DNA of 64,000 nucleotides, from positions 13,405,628 through 13,469,627 of the forward strand of contig NC_087075.1 of NCBI RefSeq assembly GCF_026151205.1, given 5' to 3'. The notes below the pieces were generated by a model. That model worked only from the letters and a program-made list of their open reading frames with translations. It made no database searches and was not told the origin of the DNA. The DNA is from Bolinopsis microptera. Its lineage: Eukaryota; Ctenophora; Tentaculata; Lobata; Bolinopsidae. Numbering within the stretch: the stretch's first letter is position 1; every line of letters begins with the position of its first letter. Below are positions 11,201 to 22,230 of the stretch, piece by piece. The position numbers were made by a program, and so were the translations under genes.

Positions 11201-14200
11201 AACAAAAGAAAAAGTCAAAGCAGCATCTTCTGATATCAAATTTGCCTGCCGGCTGCCAATCAACTGTGAAACAATGTTTGCAGGCTTTTTAAAGAACAAA
11301 TTTTATAAAATCCAAGTCTCAAGAGTAAGAATAAACTTCTTGTTTGCTCAGCCTTGCTTTTGTAAGCAAACATGTTCTTCTGATAAGTATTTGTTTTACA
11401 TGTATTTTACATGTATTTTATATTAAACAGTAATAACCATCCTAGTCAACTATCGATAAACCATGCCTATTACTTTCCCTAACTAATACTACAGAGTATT
11501 TCTACCTTCCTCTTGAAGTTCGGTAAATAGGGGTTTGACAATGTAATAATTGATTTCACATCTTAAAACTTATCCAGTGATGGAGGAAACAACAGTTGTT
11601 ATCAAGATAAAAGAAGGGGACCCACTACTTGTCTCGAAACAAAGACTTACATCTGACAGTCGTATATTCAGAAACCTTATTGATGAGTGCAATTTTGAGG
11701 AGATTGACATGAGCGACTTTTCAACTGCAGCGGTAACTTTGTTCTTGACCATTCTGGAAGACAAAAATCTTGGCGAGATAAGAAATGATATGTTCAGAGA
11801 ACTTCACAAGATGGCGGTTGTCTTTGAAGTTATGTGGCTGAAAAACGACTGCCACAGATGGTTACGAAGCAAAATGAGCTTGGCAACAGAAGATCATGTC
11901 AAGTCATTCTTATTTGATGAGTGTTGGTATATGCTGCAAAAATGGGAAGACAGAGATGCAATGGACGCCCTGATTTCATGTCTCTCACCTAAAAACAATT
12001 CATCATTTATCTCCAAGTATATGTCAGACTTGAGGAAACTAGAGCTAAAGCAGATTGATATGATGTTAAAATTAGGTGGAGGGGATTCTGATGTTTTCCT
12101 AAGTGTTATGCTGTACAATCTAGTCCGCAAGAAAGATATGAGCGATAAACTTCAACATCTCCTTCGGAAAATGGATTTAGCATTGTGTTGTGAACGGAAT
12201 GAGAAACTGTATCTCGAAGTTTTTGACACAATATCAAACTTATCGGAAATTTCAAATGCTAATTTGAAGTTTATTTACAACTTGACATCCGGGACTATAA
12301 GAGAAATGAGTTCTAGGAAACGAAAATTAAAACAAGGGACAACGGTGGTGCGTGATTGGAAGAAATATGAAGATTTATTGAATACCTGTAAAACATCGAA
12401 TGATATCATTAAATCTGTAAATGAGGACTGTGTTAAATCAATGTACGAGGTAGTTGACCTACTGCTCAAGGTTTGCCACGTTAAAACACCAAACGAGGAG
12501 GAGAGACAAACATTTATTACCACACTTGAGAACATTTGTACCAATCCCGGCAATAATATGCTTCAAAAGATATCGAAGGAATATCTTGATATCATCACTG
12601 ATGCTGTGGATTATTCTAATCTTGAGCAGTCTGATCAGCTAATAGCTCTGCTAAATGATATAAAGAGTAATGATAAGCTCACCACAAGTCATCAGAGCGT
12701 TATCATAAAACGTGATAAGTACATTATAGTAACAGAAGATAAGGAGAGGAAACACCTGTATACCTTTAAACACCCTGGTACAGGAACCTGCACAGAGACA
12801 GGTAAATGTGGTTTTATCTTGAGAGAAGCTGTGTCAGACAATAAATGGACATTTGAACTGTGTACAGACAGCGAGGATTATACAGACACTGGAGTACATT
12901 TCCACGATATTATCTCCGCACATGACATGTTCATGTATAATACTATGTCAGGACACACAGCTGCTGGTAACAAAGTAACCGTGGTAGGTGCGTGGAAGTG
13001 GCGGGAGATATGGTTACCTGACATTACAGACTGGGTGTTTGTAGAGTGGTCTATAGCTTATAATGTTACTGATTATATGGTTGCTAAATAGGACAAATAC
13101 TAGCATGATCAGTGAAATAAAACGTTACATTGAAAACCTTTGTTTTTAAAAAGATTCACAGGGGGGGGGGGGGGGGGGATTCCAATGGTGAAAAATGGTG
13201 TGAAATGGCAAATGATTTGTATTGTGAATTGAGTATCAAAATTGTAAAATTTCACCATTTTTCACCATTTTTTCGACGAGCATATTTGCCTTCTAGTTTT
13301 AGTTTTGACCTTGTGTTATAATTCTACAACAATATTTGGTTATTATAACTCAGATTTAAACATGTGTTTCGTTATATTTAAAATTTTAGTATATAGGTTT
13401 TAAAATTCAGAAACTCGATTCACCAAAACAATCAATCACCATTTTTCATCAAAACTAGTAAACATGGTGAGAAAGATACATTGGAACTAGTAACTTTTAG
13501 TGAACAATGAACATGGCGAGTGAGGTACATCAAAACTAGTAACTTTTGGTGAACATGGCGAAAATGTTACATCAAAACTAGTAACTTTTGGTGAACATGG
13601 CGAGTAAGGTATATCAAAACTAGTAACTTTTGGTGAACATGGCGAGTAAGGTATATCAAAACTAGTAACTTTTGGTGAACATGGCGAGTAAGGTATATCA
13701 AAACTAGTAACTTTTGGTGAACATAGTGAGTAAGGTATATCAAAACTAGTAACTTTTGGTGAACATAGTGAGTAAGGTACAGGGTGGCCCAAAAGTGACT
13801 ACCCACACGCAACCTCTTAATAACTCACGTAATTCGTCTCCAAATTACGTGAGTTATTAAGAGGTTGCGTGTGGGTAGTCACTTTTGGGCCACCCTGTAC
13901 ATTCAAAATGGTAACTTTTATTTATCATGGCCATCTTGCTATGCGCTTGCTTCTCTCACCGTGCTAGCCCGGCCCTGGGAGGCCACAGAAAACAGAATAT
14001 TTGTATCTGGGAGGAAATTTTAAACTTTCTGGATGTGGGGCCCCGGCCCTACACTGCCGACCATGTCATTATACTTCAATTTGACAAGTCCCATTGGGTA
14101 GAATTTAAATGCAACTGGAGCTTCATTTAGAGCTAGACGCCCCTCTAAATGCCCCTCTTTTAGGTCAAAATGTATGCGCCTCCGAGATACTTTACGCTGT

Positions 14201-14443
14201 TGGTCACTATGTGTTACTAAGTGTAACCATGTGCATGGTGTACCAGTGAAGGTGTTGCAAGGTGTTACTGACATTTTGATTGAGTTAAATTCAGGAGCAG
14301 AATCAGGAGCTGATAGAGGAGATGAAGGAATTCCAATAAACTCCCCGGAGCTAGTTCAGAAGATGTTCAGGGAGACAGGACTCTTAGCTTCTGGGTTTCC
14401 ATCTTACCCTCCCCCTATCTCTAAAAGTGAGATCTCTTTTTAG
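8299..14443 (+). CDS. Acidic protein of unknown function, three coding exons
   Basis: Exons are 8299-9656, 9798-9862 and 14295-14443. The splice phases 2 and 1 match, and each junction has a GT donor and AG acceptor. The ATG at 8299 follows a 3' splice site at 8284, so a 5' UTR exon lies upstream. The joined protein is about 523 residues: a low-complexity acidic N-terminus (Glu run at residues 45-52), Ser/Thr-Pro sites (LKSPETPEP, SPIKRK) and a charged KEK/EEE stretch. The short, better-folded-looking tail holds CKRPLVHKQTFDPENRIY and PELVQKMFRETGLL. I do not recognise the family. The SP/TP-rich disordered profile would suit a nuclear or cell-cycle protein, which is inference. Extra exons in the last 4.4-kb intron cannot be excluded. 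That intron contains a complete BTB gene. Confidence 0.65.
9863..10084. repeat. Short degenerate 10-bp repeat (AGGTGTTACC type)
   Basis: From about 9893 to 9968 the sequence repeats variants of CAGGTGTTACTAGGTGTTAC. Similar decamers recur on the opposite strand at 53870-53970 and 54575-54800, so this simple repeat is scattered in the region. Confidence 0.6.
10085..10375 (+). mobile_element. tRNA-derived SINE
   Basis: The head resembles a tRNA, with an A-box-like TGTTACCACTACACC and a good B box GGGTTCAAACCC. It is followed by a tail holding CCAAGCTGTGAT and GGTACAG, which is shared with the SINE at 31507. The 3' end is AGTAAAGTAAAAAGGGGG. This is a pol III-type retroposon with no coding capacity. 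Confidence 0.7.
10376..11579. other. Intronic sequence with no supported gene
   Basis: The stretch lies inside the last intron of the 8299-14443 gene model. Only short ORFs without recognisable domains occur. It includes whatever promoter drives the nested BTB gene, but no core element stands out clearly. Confidence 0.4.
11580..13091 (+). CDS. BTB/POZ-domain protein, intronless, nested in an intron
   Basis: A single open frame of 503 residues from the ATG at 11580 (GTGATGG context). An upstream in-frame ATG at 11550 would add ten residues but is less likely. Residues 1-100 look like a BTB fold: a buried strand TTVVIKIK, a PLLVSKQRLTSDSRIFRNL block, IDMSDFSTAAVTLFL, and the helix FRELHKMAVVFEVMWL. 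A BACK-like helical region follows (DECWYMLQKWEDRD). The C-terminal 130 residues have a beta-rich look with several Cys and Trp. BTB proteins of this build commonly act as dimerising adaptors, often for CUL3, but no partner can be inferred here. Lack of introns in an intron-rich region suggests a retrocopy origin. The gene shares strand with its host intron. Confidence 0.8.
   Translation: MEETTVVIKIKEGDPLLVSKQRLTSDSRIFRNLIDECNFEEIDMSDFSTAAVTLFLTILEDKNLGEIRNDMFRELHKMAVVFEVMWLKNDCHRWLRSKMSLATEDHVKSFLFDECWYMLQKWEDRDAMDALISCLSPKNNSSFISKYMSDLRKLELKQIDMMLKLGGGDSDVFLSVMLYNLVRKKDMSDKLQHLLRKMDLALCCERNEKLYLEVFDTISNLSEISNANLKFIYNLTSGTIREMSSRKRKLKQGTTVVRDWKKYEDLLNTCKTSNDIIKSVNEDCVKSMYEVVDLLLKVCHVKTPNEEERQTFITTLENICTNPGNNMLQKISKEYLDIITDAVDYSNLEQSDQLIALLNDIKSNDKLTTSHQSVIIKRDKYIIVTEDKERKHLYTFKHPGTGTCTETGKCGFILREAVSDNKWTFELCTDSEDYTDTGVHFHDIISAHDMFMYNTMSGHTAAGNKVTVVGAWKWREIWLPDITDWVFVEWSIAYNVTDYMVAK
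13161..13440. mobile_element. Possible second poly-G-ended element, one end only
   Basis: A run of 18 G is followed by ATTCCAATGGTGAAAAATGG, closely paralleling the left end of the 6327-7753 element (poly-G then CCAATGGCATAAAATGG). Internal complements such as CACCATTTTTCACCATTT occur at 13252-13271, but no poly-C right end is present. It is probably a truncated relative. Confidence 0.45.
13465..13778. repeat. 42-bp minisatellite, about 7 copies
   Basis: The unit contains CAAAACTAGTAACTTTTGGT followed by GAACATGGCGAGTAAGG. The repeat creates long artificial open frames on the minus strand, which should not be read as genes. A palindromic MITE sits at its right edge. Confidence 0.85.
13780..13897. 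mobile_element. Near-perfect palindromic MITE with TA duplication
   Basis: The termini CAGGGTGGCCCAAAAGTGAC and their exact complement are flanked by TA on both sides (13778-13779, 13898-13899). The arms are about 55 bp around a short loop at CGTCTCC. TA flanks and the CAGGGTGG end fit a Tc1/mariner-type MITE. The transcript would fold into a long hairpin. Confidence 0.85.
13900..14294. other. Intronic sequence before the last exon
   Basis: No separate gene is supported. Short ORFs on both strands lack any domain. The segment precedes the 3' splice site at 14294 (AAATTCAG) of the three-exon gene. Confidence 0.4.
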
Positions 14444-15046
14444 TTGTAATGATTTTTTAAAAGGTACACATCAAATAGTAATTAGATGAATTTATTGTTT
14501 AATAATTAGTTTTGTTTACAGACCCCCCCTCCCCCTTTTTCTACACCCCTGATTATAGCAGAAATATCAGTCAAACGTAGAACTAATTAAAAAACATTGG
14601 TAAAAATATTGTAATCAAAATGTAAGAATATAATAATATACACTGAGTAACAATGCATCTTCTCCTCAGTTGTTCCCATCCCAATACCAGACGCACCAGT
14701 CACAAAGAGAAGAGGTTTAACACGCAGATCCACACGGTTATCTTTACATCCCTATATAATCAGGAACATTCACGTCAACGAGGAATAATTAGTTAGATAA
14801 TAAGCTATTAATTGGTCAGATGATTATTGGGATTATTTATCATTATATTTTGTGGATTCTGCTTTTGGAATTGAGATGGTGACTCTGAGTTAAGTTGCAG
14901 TTTTCTTGAGAACTTTATTTGAAAGTGTTGAGGTTTCTGGGGGGTAACCAGTTTCATTGGACCACAAAGACGACAATAATGCTAAACAATGCTAAAGATT
15001 TCCAAAGAAGGAGTGGGGGTGAGGAAGGGAGGGGGTGGAAGTGGGG

Positions 15047-16388
15047 GAGGGAGTGGGGGTAAGGGGTGCACTCTAGTGGGGGTGATGGGTGCACTCTAGT
15101 GGGGGTGAGGGGTGCACTCTAGTGGGGGTGAGGGGTGCACTCTAGTGGGGGTGAGGGGTGAACTCTAGTGGGGGTGAGAGGTGCACTCTAGTGGGGGTGA
15201 GGGGTGCACTCTAGTGGGGGTGAGGGGTGAACTCTAGTGGGGGTGAGGGGTGCACTCTAGTGGGGGTGAGGGGTGCACTCTAGTGGGGGTGAGGGGTGCA
15301 CTCTAGTGGGGGTGAGGGGTGAACTCTAGTGGGGGTGAGGGGTGAACTCTAGTGGGGGTGAGAGGTGCACTCTAGTGGGGGTGAGAGGTGCACTCTAGTG
15401 GGGGTGAGGGGTGCACTCTAGTGGGAGTGAGGGGTGCACTCTAGTGGGGGTGAGGGGTGCACTCTAGTGGGGGTGAGGGGTGCACTCTAGTGGGGGTGAG
15501 GGGTGAACTCTAATGGGGGTGACGGGTGCACTCTAGTGGGGGTGAGGGGTGTACTCTAGTGGGGGTGAGGGGTGAACTCTAGTGGGGGTGAGGGGTGCAC
15601 TCTAGTGGGGGTGAGGGGTGCACTCTAGTGGGGGTGAGGGGTGAACTCTAGTGGGGGTGAGGGGTGCACTCTAGTGGGGGTGAGGGGTGAACTCTAGTGG
15701 GGGTGAGAGGTGCACTCTAGTGGGGGTGAGAGGTGCACTTTAGTGGGGGTGAGGGGTGCACTCTAGTGGGGGTGAGGGGTGCGCTCTAGTGGGGGTGAGG
15801 GGTGCGCTCTAGTGGGGGTGAGGGGTGCACTCTAGTGGGGGTGAGGGGTGAACTCTAATGGGGGTGACGGGTGCACTCTAGTGGGGGTGAGGGGTGCGCT
15901 CTAGTGGGGGTGAGGGGTGCACTCTAGTGGGGGTGAGGGGTGCACTCTAGTGGGGGTGAGGGGAGCACTCTAGTGGGGGTGAGGGGTGCACTCTAGTGGG
16001 GGTGAGGGGTGCGCTCTAGTCAGTGGCGTAACGTTGCCTTTTGGTGCCCCTCCCTAAAATTGAACAAATTAGGTGATTTTAGAGAATACGCCGGTAAAAT
16101 CTCTAAAAATGTGTGTATCTAGAGCAAAACGCGCAGTTTTGCTAGTACTTTAGTTAAGTTTTCGAAATTGTCCCACATTCAAACGACGATTTGGCGCCCC
16201 CCTAAGACGGCGCCCCCCTGCACAGCGGGGTCAGCAGGGCCTTTCGTTACGCCACTGGCTCTAGTGGGGGTGAGGGGTGCGCTTTAGTGGGGGTGAGGGG
16301 TGCACTCTAGTGGGGGTGAGGGGTGAACTCTAATGGGGGTGACGGGTGCACTCTAGTGGGGGTGACGGGTGCACTCTAGTGGGGGTGA
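15047..16388. repeat. 23-bp minisatellite, roughly 45-50 copies
   Basis: The unit is close to GGGGGTGAGGGGTGCACTCT plus AGT, with scattered variants (TGAACTCT, TGCGCTCT). The plus strand is strongly G-rich. It is interrupted at 16021-16257 by a hAT-type MITE, showing that the array predates that insertion. Confidence 0.95.
16021..16257. mobile_element. hAT-type MITE inserted in the 23-bp minisatellite
   Basis: The ends CAGTGGCGTAACG and CGTTACGCCACTG are perfect 13-bp inverted repeats. The 8-bp flanks GCTCTAGT (16013-16020 and 16258-16265) are a clean target duplication taken from the minisatellite unit. The body matches the copy at 6038-6295 (for example CGCGCAGTTTTGCTAGTACT). Confidence 0.95.
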
Positions 16389-19300
16389 CGGGTGTGGGGA
16401 GGATAATGGAAGTGGTTAAAGTTGTATTTAATGTCACTGGTCAAGGTTAGGAAATGAATGTGGACCTGAACAATTAGAATCGAACAATTAGATCGTGAAA
16501 GTTTAGGTTTGGTATGGGATTATCTCTCCAATGTTATGTTAGTAAATTTAATGACGTCATTTTCAAAGCAATATTACTGTGAATACACATGGTTTTACTT
16601 AATGAGTCAAACATTGTCTATCATCAATATTTGATGGTGCATAATGTACGGAGTTGAAACTGAAACCAAAATATATTAATTCGTCACCTTCATTTTAAAA
16701 GGTATAATGGGAGTTGTTACTAGGCTGCTTTTTAACGGAAAATATTTTATGGTTTGATATTTTCGTGTTATATTTGTCAATATAATTGAAGGTGATGAAT
16801 GATATCTGTTCTGTTGTAAGAATGGGGATTTCAATTTTTGTGTTCAGTATAAATATACAATCTGTTTATATCGACATTTAATTTATACAATTTCAGATTT
16901 TGTTTAAACATGATTGACCTTGTATTTACTTTTGTGGATTAATCTATAAATTATTCTGTTCTTAATTCATAGCTCTCTGATTTTCAATATTTCAGTTTAA
17001 AGTGTCAAATATTTCTGTGTTATCAATCGAATCAATACTTTGAAGTTTTTACCATAAGTAAAATGGTATTATTAAAAAAGTAAATAGAAATATGCATTTA
17101 ATGTTTTTGAAAAATAGGTTATTTGTTGGAAAGATGTTTTTGATATTTATATTGATAATCGATCATCCGAAATGAATCAATTGTATTAATTAAATTAATA
17201 TAATATTAAATTAGATTTAAGATTAGGTGTGAACTCACAACTGTTACTGTTAAATTATTGAATTCGAATTGAAATTTCCGAGAAAAACAAGTTGAATACC
17301 TGTTTAAATCCATGACTGTATTTTCTTATGTCAAAGTTTATTCCCTCGAATTTGTGTGCTTTTTTAATTTTCGGTCTCAATTTATCGAATGGTCACACTA
17401 CTCTATCGTAGTTAGTGGGCGACGCAACGTATAATATAGACAATATATGCTTTTTCAGCACTCACCATGACAGAAATTGGCCGCGCCTATCTGCCGCGCG
17501 CTGACCCTAATATTGCGCGGCTCTAGGTCGGCTGGTGTGTCCTTTTTGTATGAAGTCTAGAGCTCCGCGCCTTACATTAAACAGCAATAAAGAAAGACAT
17601 TGTTTCAGTCCTGAACTGACTTTATTCCCAGGTGAATTAAACTTCGAGCAGAGATCAGCAACTCCCAGGATAAACTTAAATCACTTCCAATACTCACCAC
17701 ATAACAACTATCAGAGAACTTTCACAGCTATAATTCCAGTAAGTTGTAGTTATTGTTCGGATGCAGTATTCTAATATCAATGATACTGCCCCAACTTTAG
17801 AATAAGGCCTAGAAGTACGGATCATCAATGAAGTCACGACGATTACATTACCACGCGACGATGCGAGCGTGTAATACTAATACGTCTCATGAGGTTTAGA
17901 ACTACATTTCAAATCGTTATCATCTCATTATCAGCACTTCAACATTATCCGAACCTGTAGTTAATATTCCCTGTATTAAATAGCGTTACATGTCAACAAT
18001 TAGCTGCGATGAAGGATTGCAATCTGTAATCTCATTTACATTGCAGGTTACATATTAGCGACTACAGAATTATTCTCTAGTACGTTTAAATAGAAATATG
18101 AGAGCAGTTTGCTGAACACACATGTTATTGCAAATATTTTGGATGAGAAATTCAACTCCAAAAACTTTTCACACCTGGTAATTTTGGAGTTTCTCTCTTT
18201 TCACAGATTCTCAAAAAGATAACATTCCTAGACTTTATACAATCATTCTGAGACACAAAGTATAAATATATGTATCTTACTTAATGAATAAAAGGCGGAG
18301 CGAGTAACAACTAGTTCCTATCCAATCAGACTCACTCAATAAGTCACGTGATACAGCTAAGCCAATCATAGGCCTGGAATTGTTGCTTCCTAAGGAAAAG
18401 AGTTTACTAATTAACCAGCGGACCCACGGGCCTTTTGTCAGAGAAATTCATTACAAATACAATACAACAGTTAGGTGCTGTTTCCAGCACACTTCTGAAA
18501 GAATTAACATTGATAGGTTGTAATTAAAGTGTTAATTAGTGATTGGTATTTTGTTTTAAAACGCCCAATATCTACAGTAGCAGTACACCCTGCTACTCCA
18601 GTTAATATCTGGACACTACTAATAATAATACTGCTCCACTAATTACAGTGAGACTACAGAACACCATTAGTAACTAGCTAATTAGTTGCTCTGGTCTGTG
18701 TAGGAGGTTAATGTGAGATATGGTGCGGAATATCACTACATTATGTGCTAATCTAGCTATCATTTAGTATCATATTAATTAAAACATGGAACAATCTAGG
18801 GTGTTTGGTAACTAGACTAAAATTACAGTTGCTTGTTTTCCTACTCAATATTTTATGGATTACATTATTACAAAGAGTTCAAGTAGCTTACTTGTCACTG
18901 TGACGCTAAATACAACTTCTCCGGGACACACTTCTTGTCGTAATATTGATTTCATTAAAATGCTACACTGATTTCTTATAGCGTATTTTAAAACAACTCC
19001 CATCGTTCTACTTGTCTACAGTTTTAACTACTTTCTATACTGAATAGCGAGAATTTAACCAATAAAACGTTAAAACGCTCCGTCAATAGTGGTACTTGTA
19101 AGGCGACATGTTAATAAGCAGTTCTAGTAGAATAATGTCCTTATATAGCCATCACGTGACAGAGCAATAATAGAAGAATATCGGAAGATCAAGCAACACA
19201 CCAACAATGTGTGTGGGACTGTATAATTGTTATTGTACAGTGTCATGGCTGTGTGCAATAGTGGAGGAGCTATTTTAAAATATAATCCGCTCTCTTTTTA

Positions 19301-20380
19301 TCGTGAAGCATGTCAATACTTCAATAGTGTTACTTATCAGATATAAAAACACAAACAGGTAGAACCTCACAGATGGTATTATCTCAAATTTACTTAAATG
19401 TTAAATAAGTTTGTTAATTTCCATAAAGACCCCCTCCTCTCCCCCAAGAATCACATATCAGACTCACAATGCGTTTAACAGTATTGCTCCAAAAACTGTG
19501 CCTGTAGTTATACACAACTAAGTTCAGTAAACAGTACCACCTAACTACCTAACTACACACGGCTCAGTGCCCACAGTACACACTAGGAACCCACCAAGTT
19601 TCCTTCACGTGCCGCACATACCAACACCACTCACCAACAGGGGAGAGCAGGGCAGCTAGCAGAGCAGCTAGCAGAGCAGGGCGGCTAGCAGAGCAGAGCA
19701 GCTAGCTCCTCTCATACCTGTCACCTTTATTAAGTGTTAGAAACCAGTCCACACTGTTCCTGTCACGTGGGCTTAGTGCCTTGTTCTGATTGGTTGGTTT
19801 GTGTCATTTGGTGCTACAAGCAGTTCTGATTGGTTGGTTTTAGAACGTTTAAAGTTACCGCTGATCTGAATAGTTGGCACGCTTACCAAGTTTCCCCATT
19901 TTAGTGCAAATACAAACATGGCTTAAACATGTTAAAGTGTTCAGGTGTTCTACAGTAAGACTTTAATACGAGGTTGTATTATGTATTTGTACGTGACAAT
20001 AAACAGGTAATAGCTCTGTTGGTGTTTACTGAATTAGAGATTACAGTTTCTACTAGTTGGACTGTGCTCTGTGTTAGTAGAATAGCGTACTAATTAGTAC
20101 TAATTAGTTTTCTTATCTCTTTAGAATGTGAAGTGATTAATTTCAAAATCTTTGTGAAAAAGGAATTAAAATCAATGACCTGCTCGCGCTCGTGAGAAAA
20201 ACTTGATAATCGCCAATTAATAATTATACGATTACTTGTACATAGTACCTACCTGTACAGTTTATATATTACCCAAGATGGGGAGAATTACATCTAGCTT
20301 AGTGTTTGTGAGTCAAGTTTACACACTGCAGAGATCCAATCAGGTCTCATGTCTGATTACACAGCTCTACTCTAAAGAGA
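16389..20380. other. AT-rich sequence with no convincing gene
   Basis: I see no ORF with recognisable domains. A frame at 17535-17774 (79 codons) lies in a GC-richer patch (17455-17600) and has possible splice-like edges (CAG at 17631, GTAAGTTG at 17739), so an isolated exon is conceivable but unsupported. Around 19650-19690 there is a short GCAGCTAGCAGA repeat. Confidence 0.4.
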
Positions 20381-20468
20381 GATGAAGTAGAGATGAAGTA
20401 GAGATGAAGTAGAGATGAAGTAGAGATGAAGTAGAGATGAAGTAGAGATGAAGTAGAGAAGAAGTAGA
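20378..20468. repeat. 11-bp tandem repeat AGAGATGAAGT
   Basis: About eight near-perfect copies of AGAGATGAAGT occur in a row, ending in AGAGAAGAAGTAGAC. No function is evident. Confidence 0.9.
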
Positions 20469-20792
20469 CTATAAGCCTGGAGGGGTTGTTTAAGTAGACT
20501 ACAAGACTTGAATAATCTCTTCTAAATCTCTTAAATGCGAGAAGTTAATTTTACAAAACCTCAGACTTAGTACACTCTGTTGCGACAGCACTCTTTCTTA
20601 GTTACACCACATCTCTAATGTAAAACAAATTGACCTTTAAATTGAAACTTAGAGCTGCCATCTGGCGAGACACTGTGAAACTGTACACGACCGCAGATTA
20701 TGTTACTATGTTACTAAGGGAAATAGTATACCAGTGAGGATAGAGTGTTTAACAGTAGAGACTATTAGAGACTAGAGAGTGAAGATAGAGTA

Positions 20793-21044
20793 TTATCTGA
20801 TTATGTCCCAGATACGCAGACAGGTACGAAATTGTTGAATATATGTCGTAATAGTGCTGTCTACAATTTCTATTATCTTCTCAGTTGTGACTTGTAGATT
20901 ATGTCTGGTAATAGTACTGTCTACATATTCTATTATCTTCTCAGTTTTGATTTGAGCAAGTGCATTAAAGCAGATAATAGATAGTATTGTAACGTTTAAT
21001 ATCAGAACAATAAGATGAGACAATCTACTGGGATTATTATTCAT
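20793..21044 (-). CDS. Small secreted-peptide-like ORF, possibly a first exon
   Basis: The frame encodes 83 residues. A start Met is followed by a hydrophobic segment (LIVLILNVTILSIICFNALA) that looks like a signal peptide or anchor. Two copies of a TEKIIE-VDSTIT motif follow, arising from a local tandem duplication of about 66 bp (20837-20960). There is no known family and no neighbour to support it. It might be a non-coding coincidence created by the repeat. Confidence 0.25.
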   Translation of the reverse strand: MNNNPSRLSHLIVLILNVTILSIICFNALAQIKTEKIIEYVDSTITRHNLQVTTEKIIEIVDSTITTYIQQFRTCLRIWDIIR

Positions 21045-21159
21045 TAAAATGTCTTCTTCTATGTAGAATGATAAGACAAGTGTGTACCTACTAGGAGAAA
21101 CAAAGGAGTAAACTTGTAATTAATAATTAATAGTGTCATGTAGGTTCAGGTTAAATACC

Positions 21160-21490
21160 CAGTAAAACCCCGATTTACCGCGCTCCGATTTACTGCAAAC
21201 CCCGATTTACCGCGCTCCGATTTACCGCGCTCCGATTTACTGCAAACCCCGATTTACCGCGCTCCGATTTACTGCAAACCCCGATTTACCGCGCTCCGAT
21301 TTACTGCAAACCCCAATTTACCGCGCTCCGATTTACCGCGCTCCGATTTACCGCCTCCATCTTCTTCTTTCCCCCAAATAGGGCTTAACATGTATAATGT
21401 AAACAAACATAAACCCGATTTACCGCAAACCCCGATTTACCGCGGATGTTTCCTTTCCCCAAAACTCCGCGGTAAATCGGGATTTTACTG
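21160..21490. mobile_element. Pogo/Tigger-like MITE with expanded terminal repeat
   Basis: The left end CAGTAAAACCCCGATTTACC and the complement of the right end (CAGTAAAATCCCGATTTACC) are inverted repeats, with TA beside the right end. Inside, the CCCCGATTTACCGCGCTCCG terminal motif has been amplified several times alternating with ATTTACTGCAAAC. TIR sequence and TA flank suggest the pogo/Tigger group. The left flank is not a clean TA. Confidence 0.7.
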
Positions 21491-21816
21491 TATTAATCAG
21501 TACAGGTGTTATACTAAACATATCCTATATTAGGCAGGTTCCTCTAACTAATAATAACAAACCTCAAGATACTGCTGTAAGGGAATGAACCCCAAGAGAA
21601 TTAGTAATTAGTAACCCTGCTCGGCTGTCATTAACTTGTTATAACAGAGAATTTAGAAAACACGCTAAAATAAGATATGTCACTGTACTAGTAGCTGTAT
21701 TAGCAGCTGTACTACTGTTCTAGCTGAGTAAAGTGTCGTCGCTGTAATACCAGCTCTTAATATTTAGCACTTAATCTGCGTACAGTGGAGAGTTTATTGA
21801 GAAATAAAGAAGTTTA

Positions 21817-21980
21817 GGGGTTGTTCACATATTACGTAATCAGCCGAGGGCGGAGGGGGTTTCCAAATGATTACGCTAGTGTAATTTTGACACAATAGCG
21901 TATGTGTAAAACTGATTACAGAGGGGTAGGTGGCGTTAAAAGTTGTCCAAAAAGTGATTACGTAATATATGAAGGACCCC
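21817..21980. mobile_element. 164-bp PIF/Harbinger-like MITE
   Basis: The ends GGGGTTGTTCACATATTACG and the complement of the right end (GGGGTCCTTCATATATTACG) are inverted repeats, each flanked by TTA (21814-21816, 21981-21983). A 3-bp TWA duplication with GG termini is characteristic of PIF/Harbinger. This intact copy explains the interrupted remnant at 5932-7791. Confidence 0.8.
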
Positions 21981-22086
21981 TTAGTCAGTTAGTTAAGAGT
22001 TAGTGTTAACTCAATGTTTCTCGTCCCTCTTCCTCTCTACCGTCACGGACAGCTAACCGTCAAATAATTATCTTTTTGAGATAAAA

Positions 22087-22230
22087 GAGTACACTACTGA
22101 CACTTGACAGTGAACCTAGTAGCTCAGTAGAGTACACTACTGACACTTGACAGTGAACCTAGTAGCTCAGTAGAGTACACTACTGACACTTGACAGTGAA
22201 CCTAGTAGCTCAGTAGAGTACACTACTGAC
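22087..22230. repeat. 43-bp tandem repeat, about 3.4 copies
   Basis: The unit contains AGTACACTACTGACACTTGA and CAGTGAACCTAGTAGCTC, recurring at 22088, 22131 and 22174 with no visible divergence. Confidence 0.9.

Noticed and set aside
13487..13812. 101- and 81-codon minus-strand frames with repeated Cys-Ser-Pro-Lys
   Set aside because: They follow the 42-bp minisatellite and have no independent coding signal.
17535..17774. 79-codon ORF as a gene
   Set aside because: No domain or start context. At most an isolated exon, so not annotated as a CDS.
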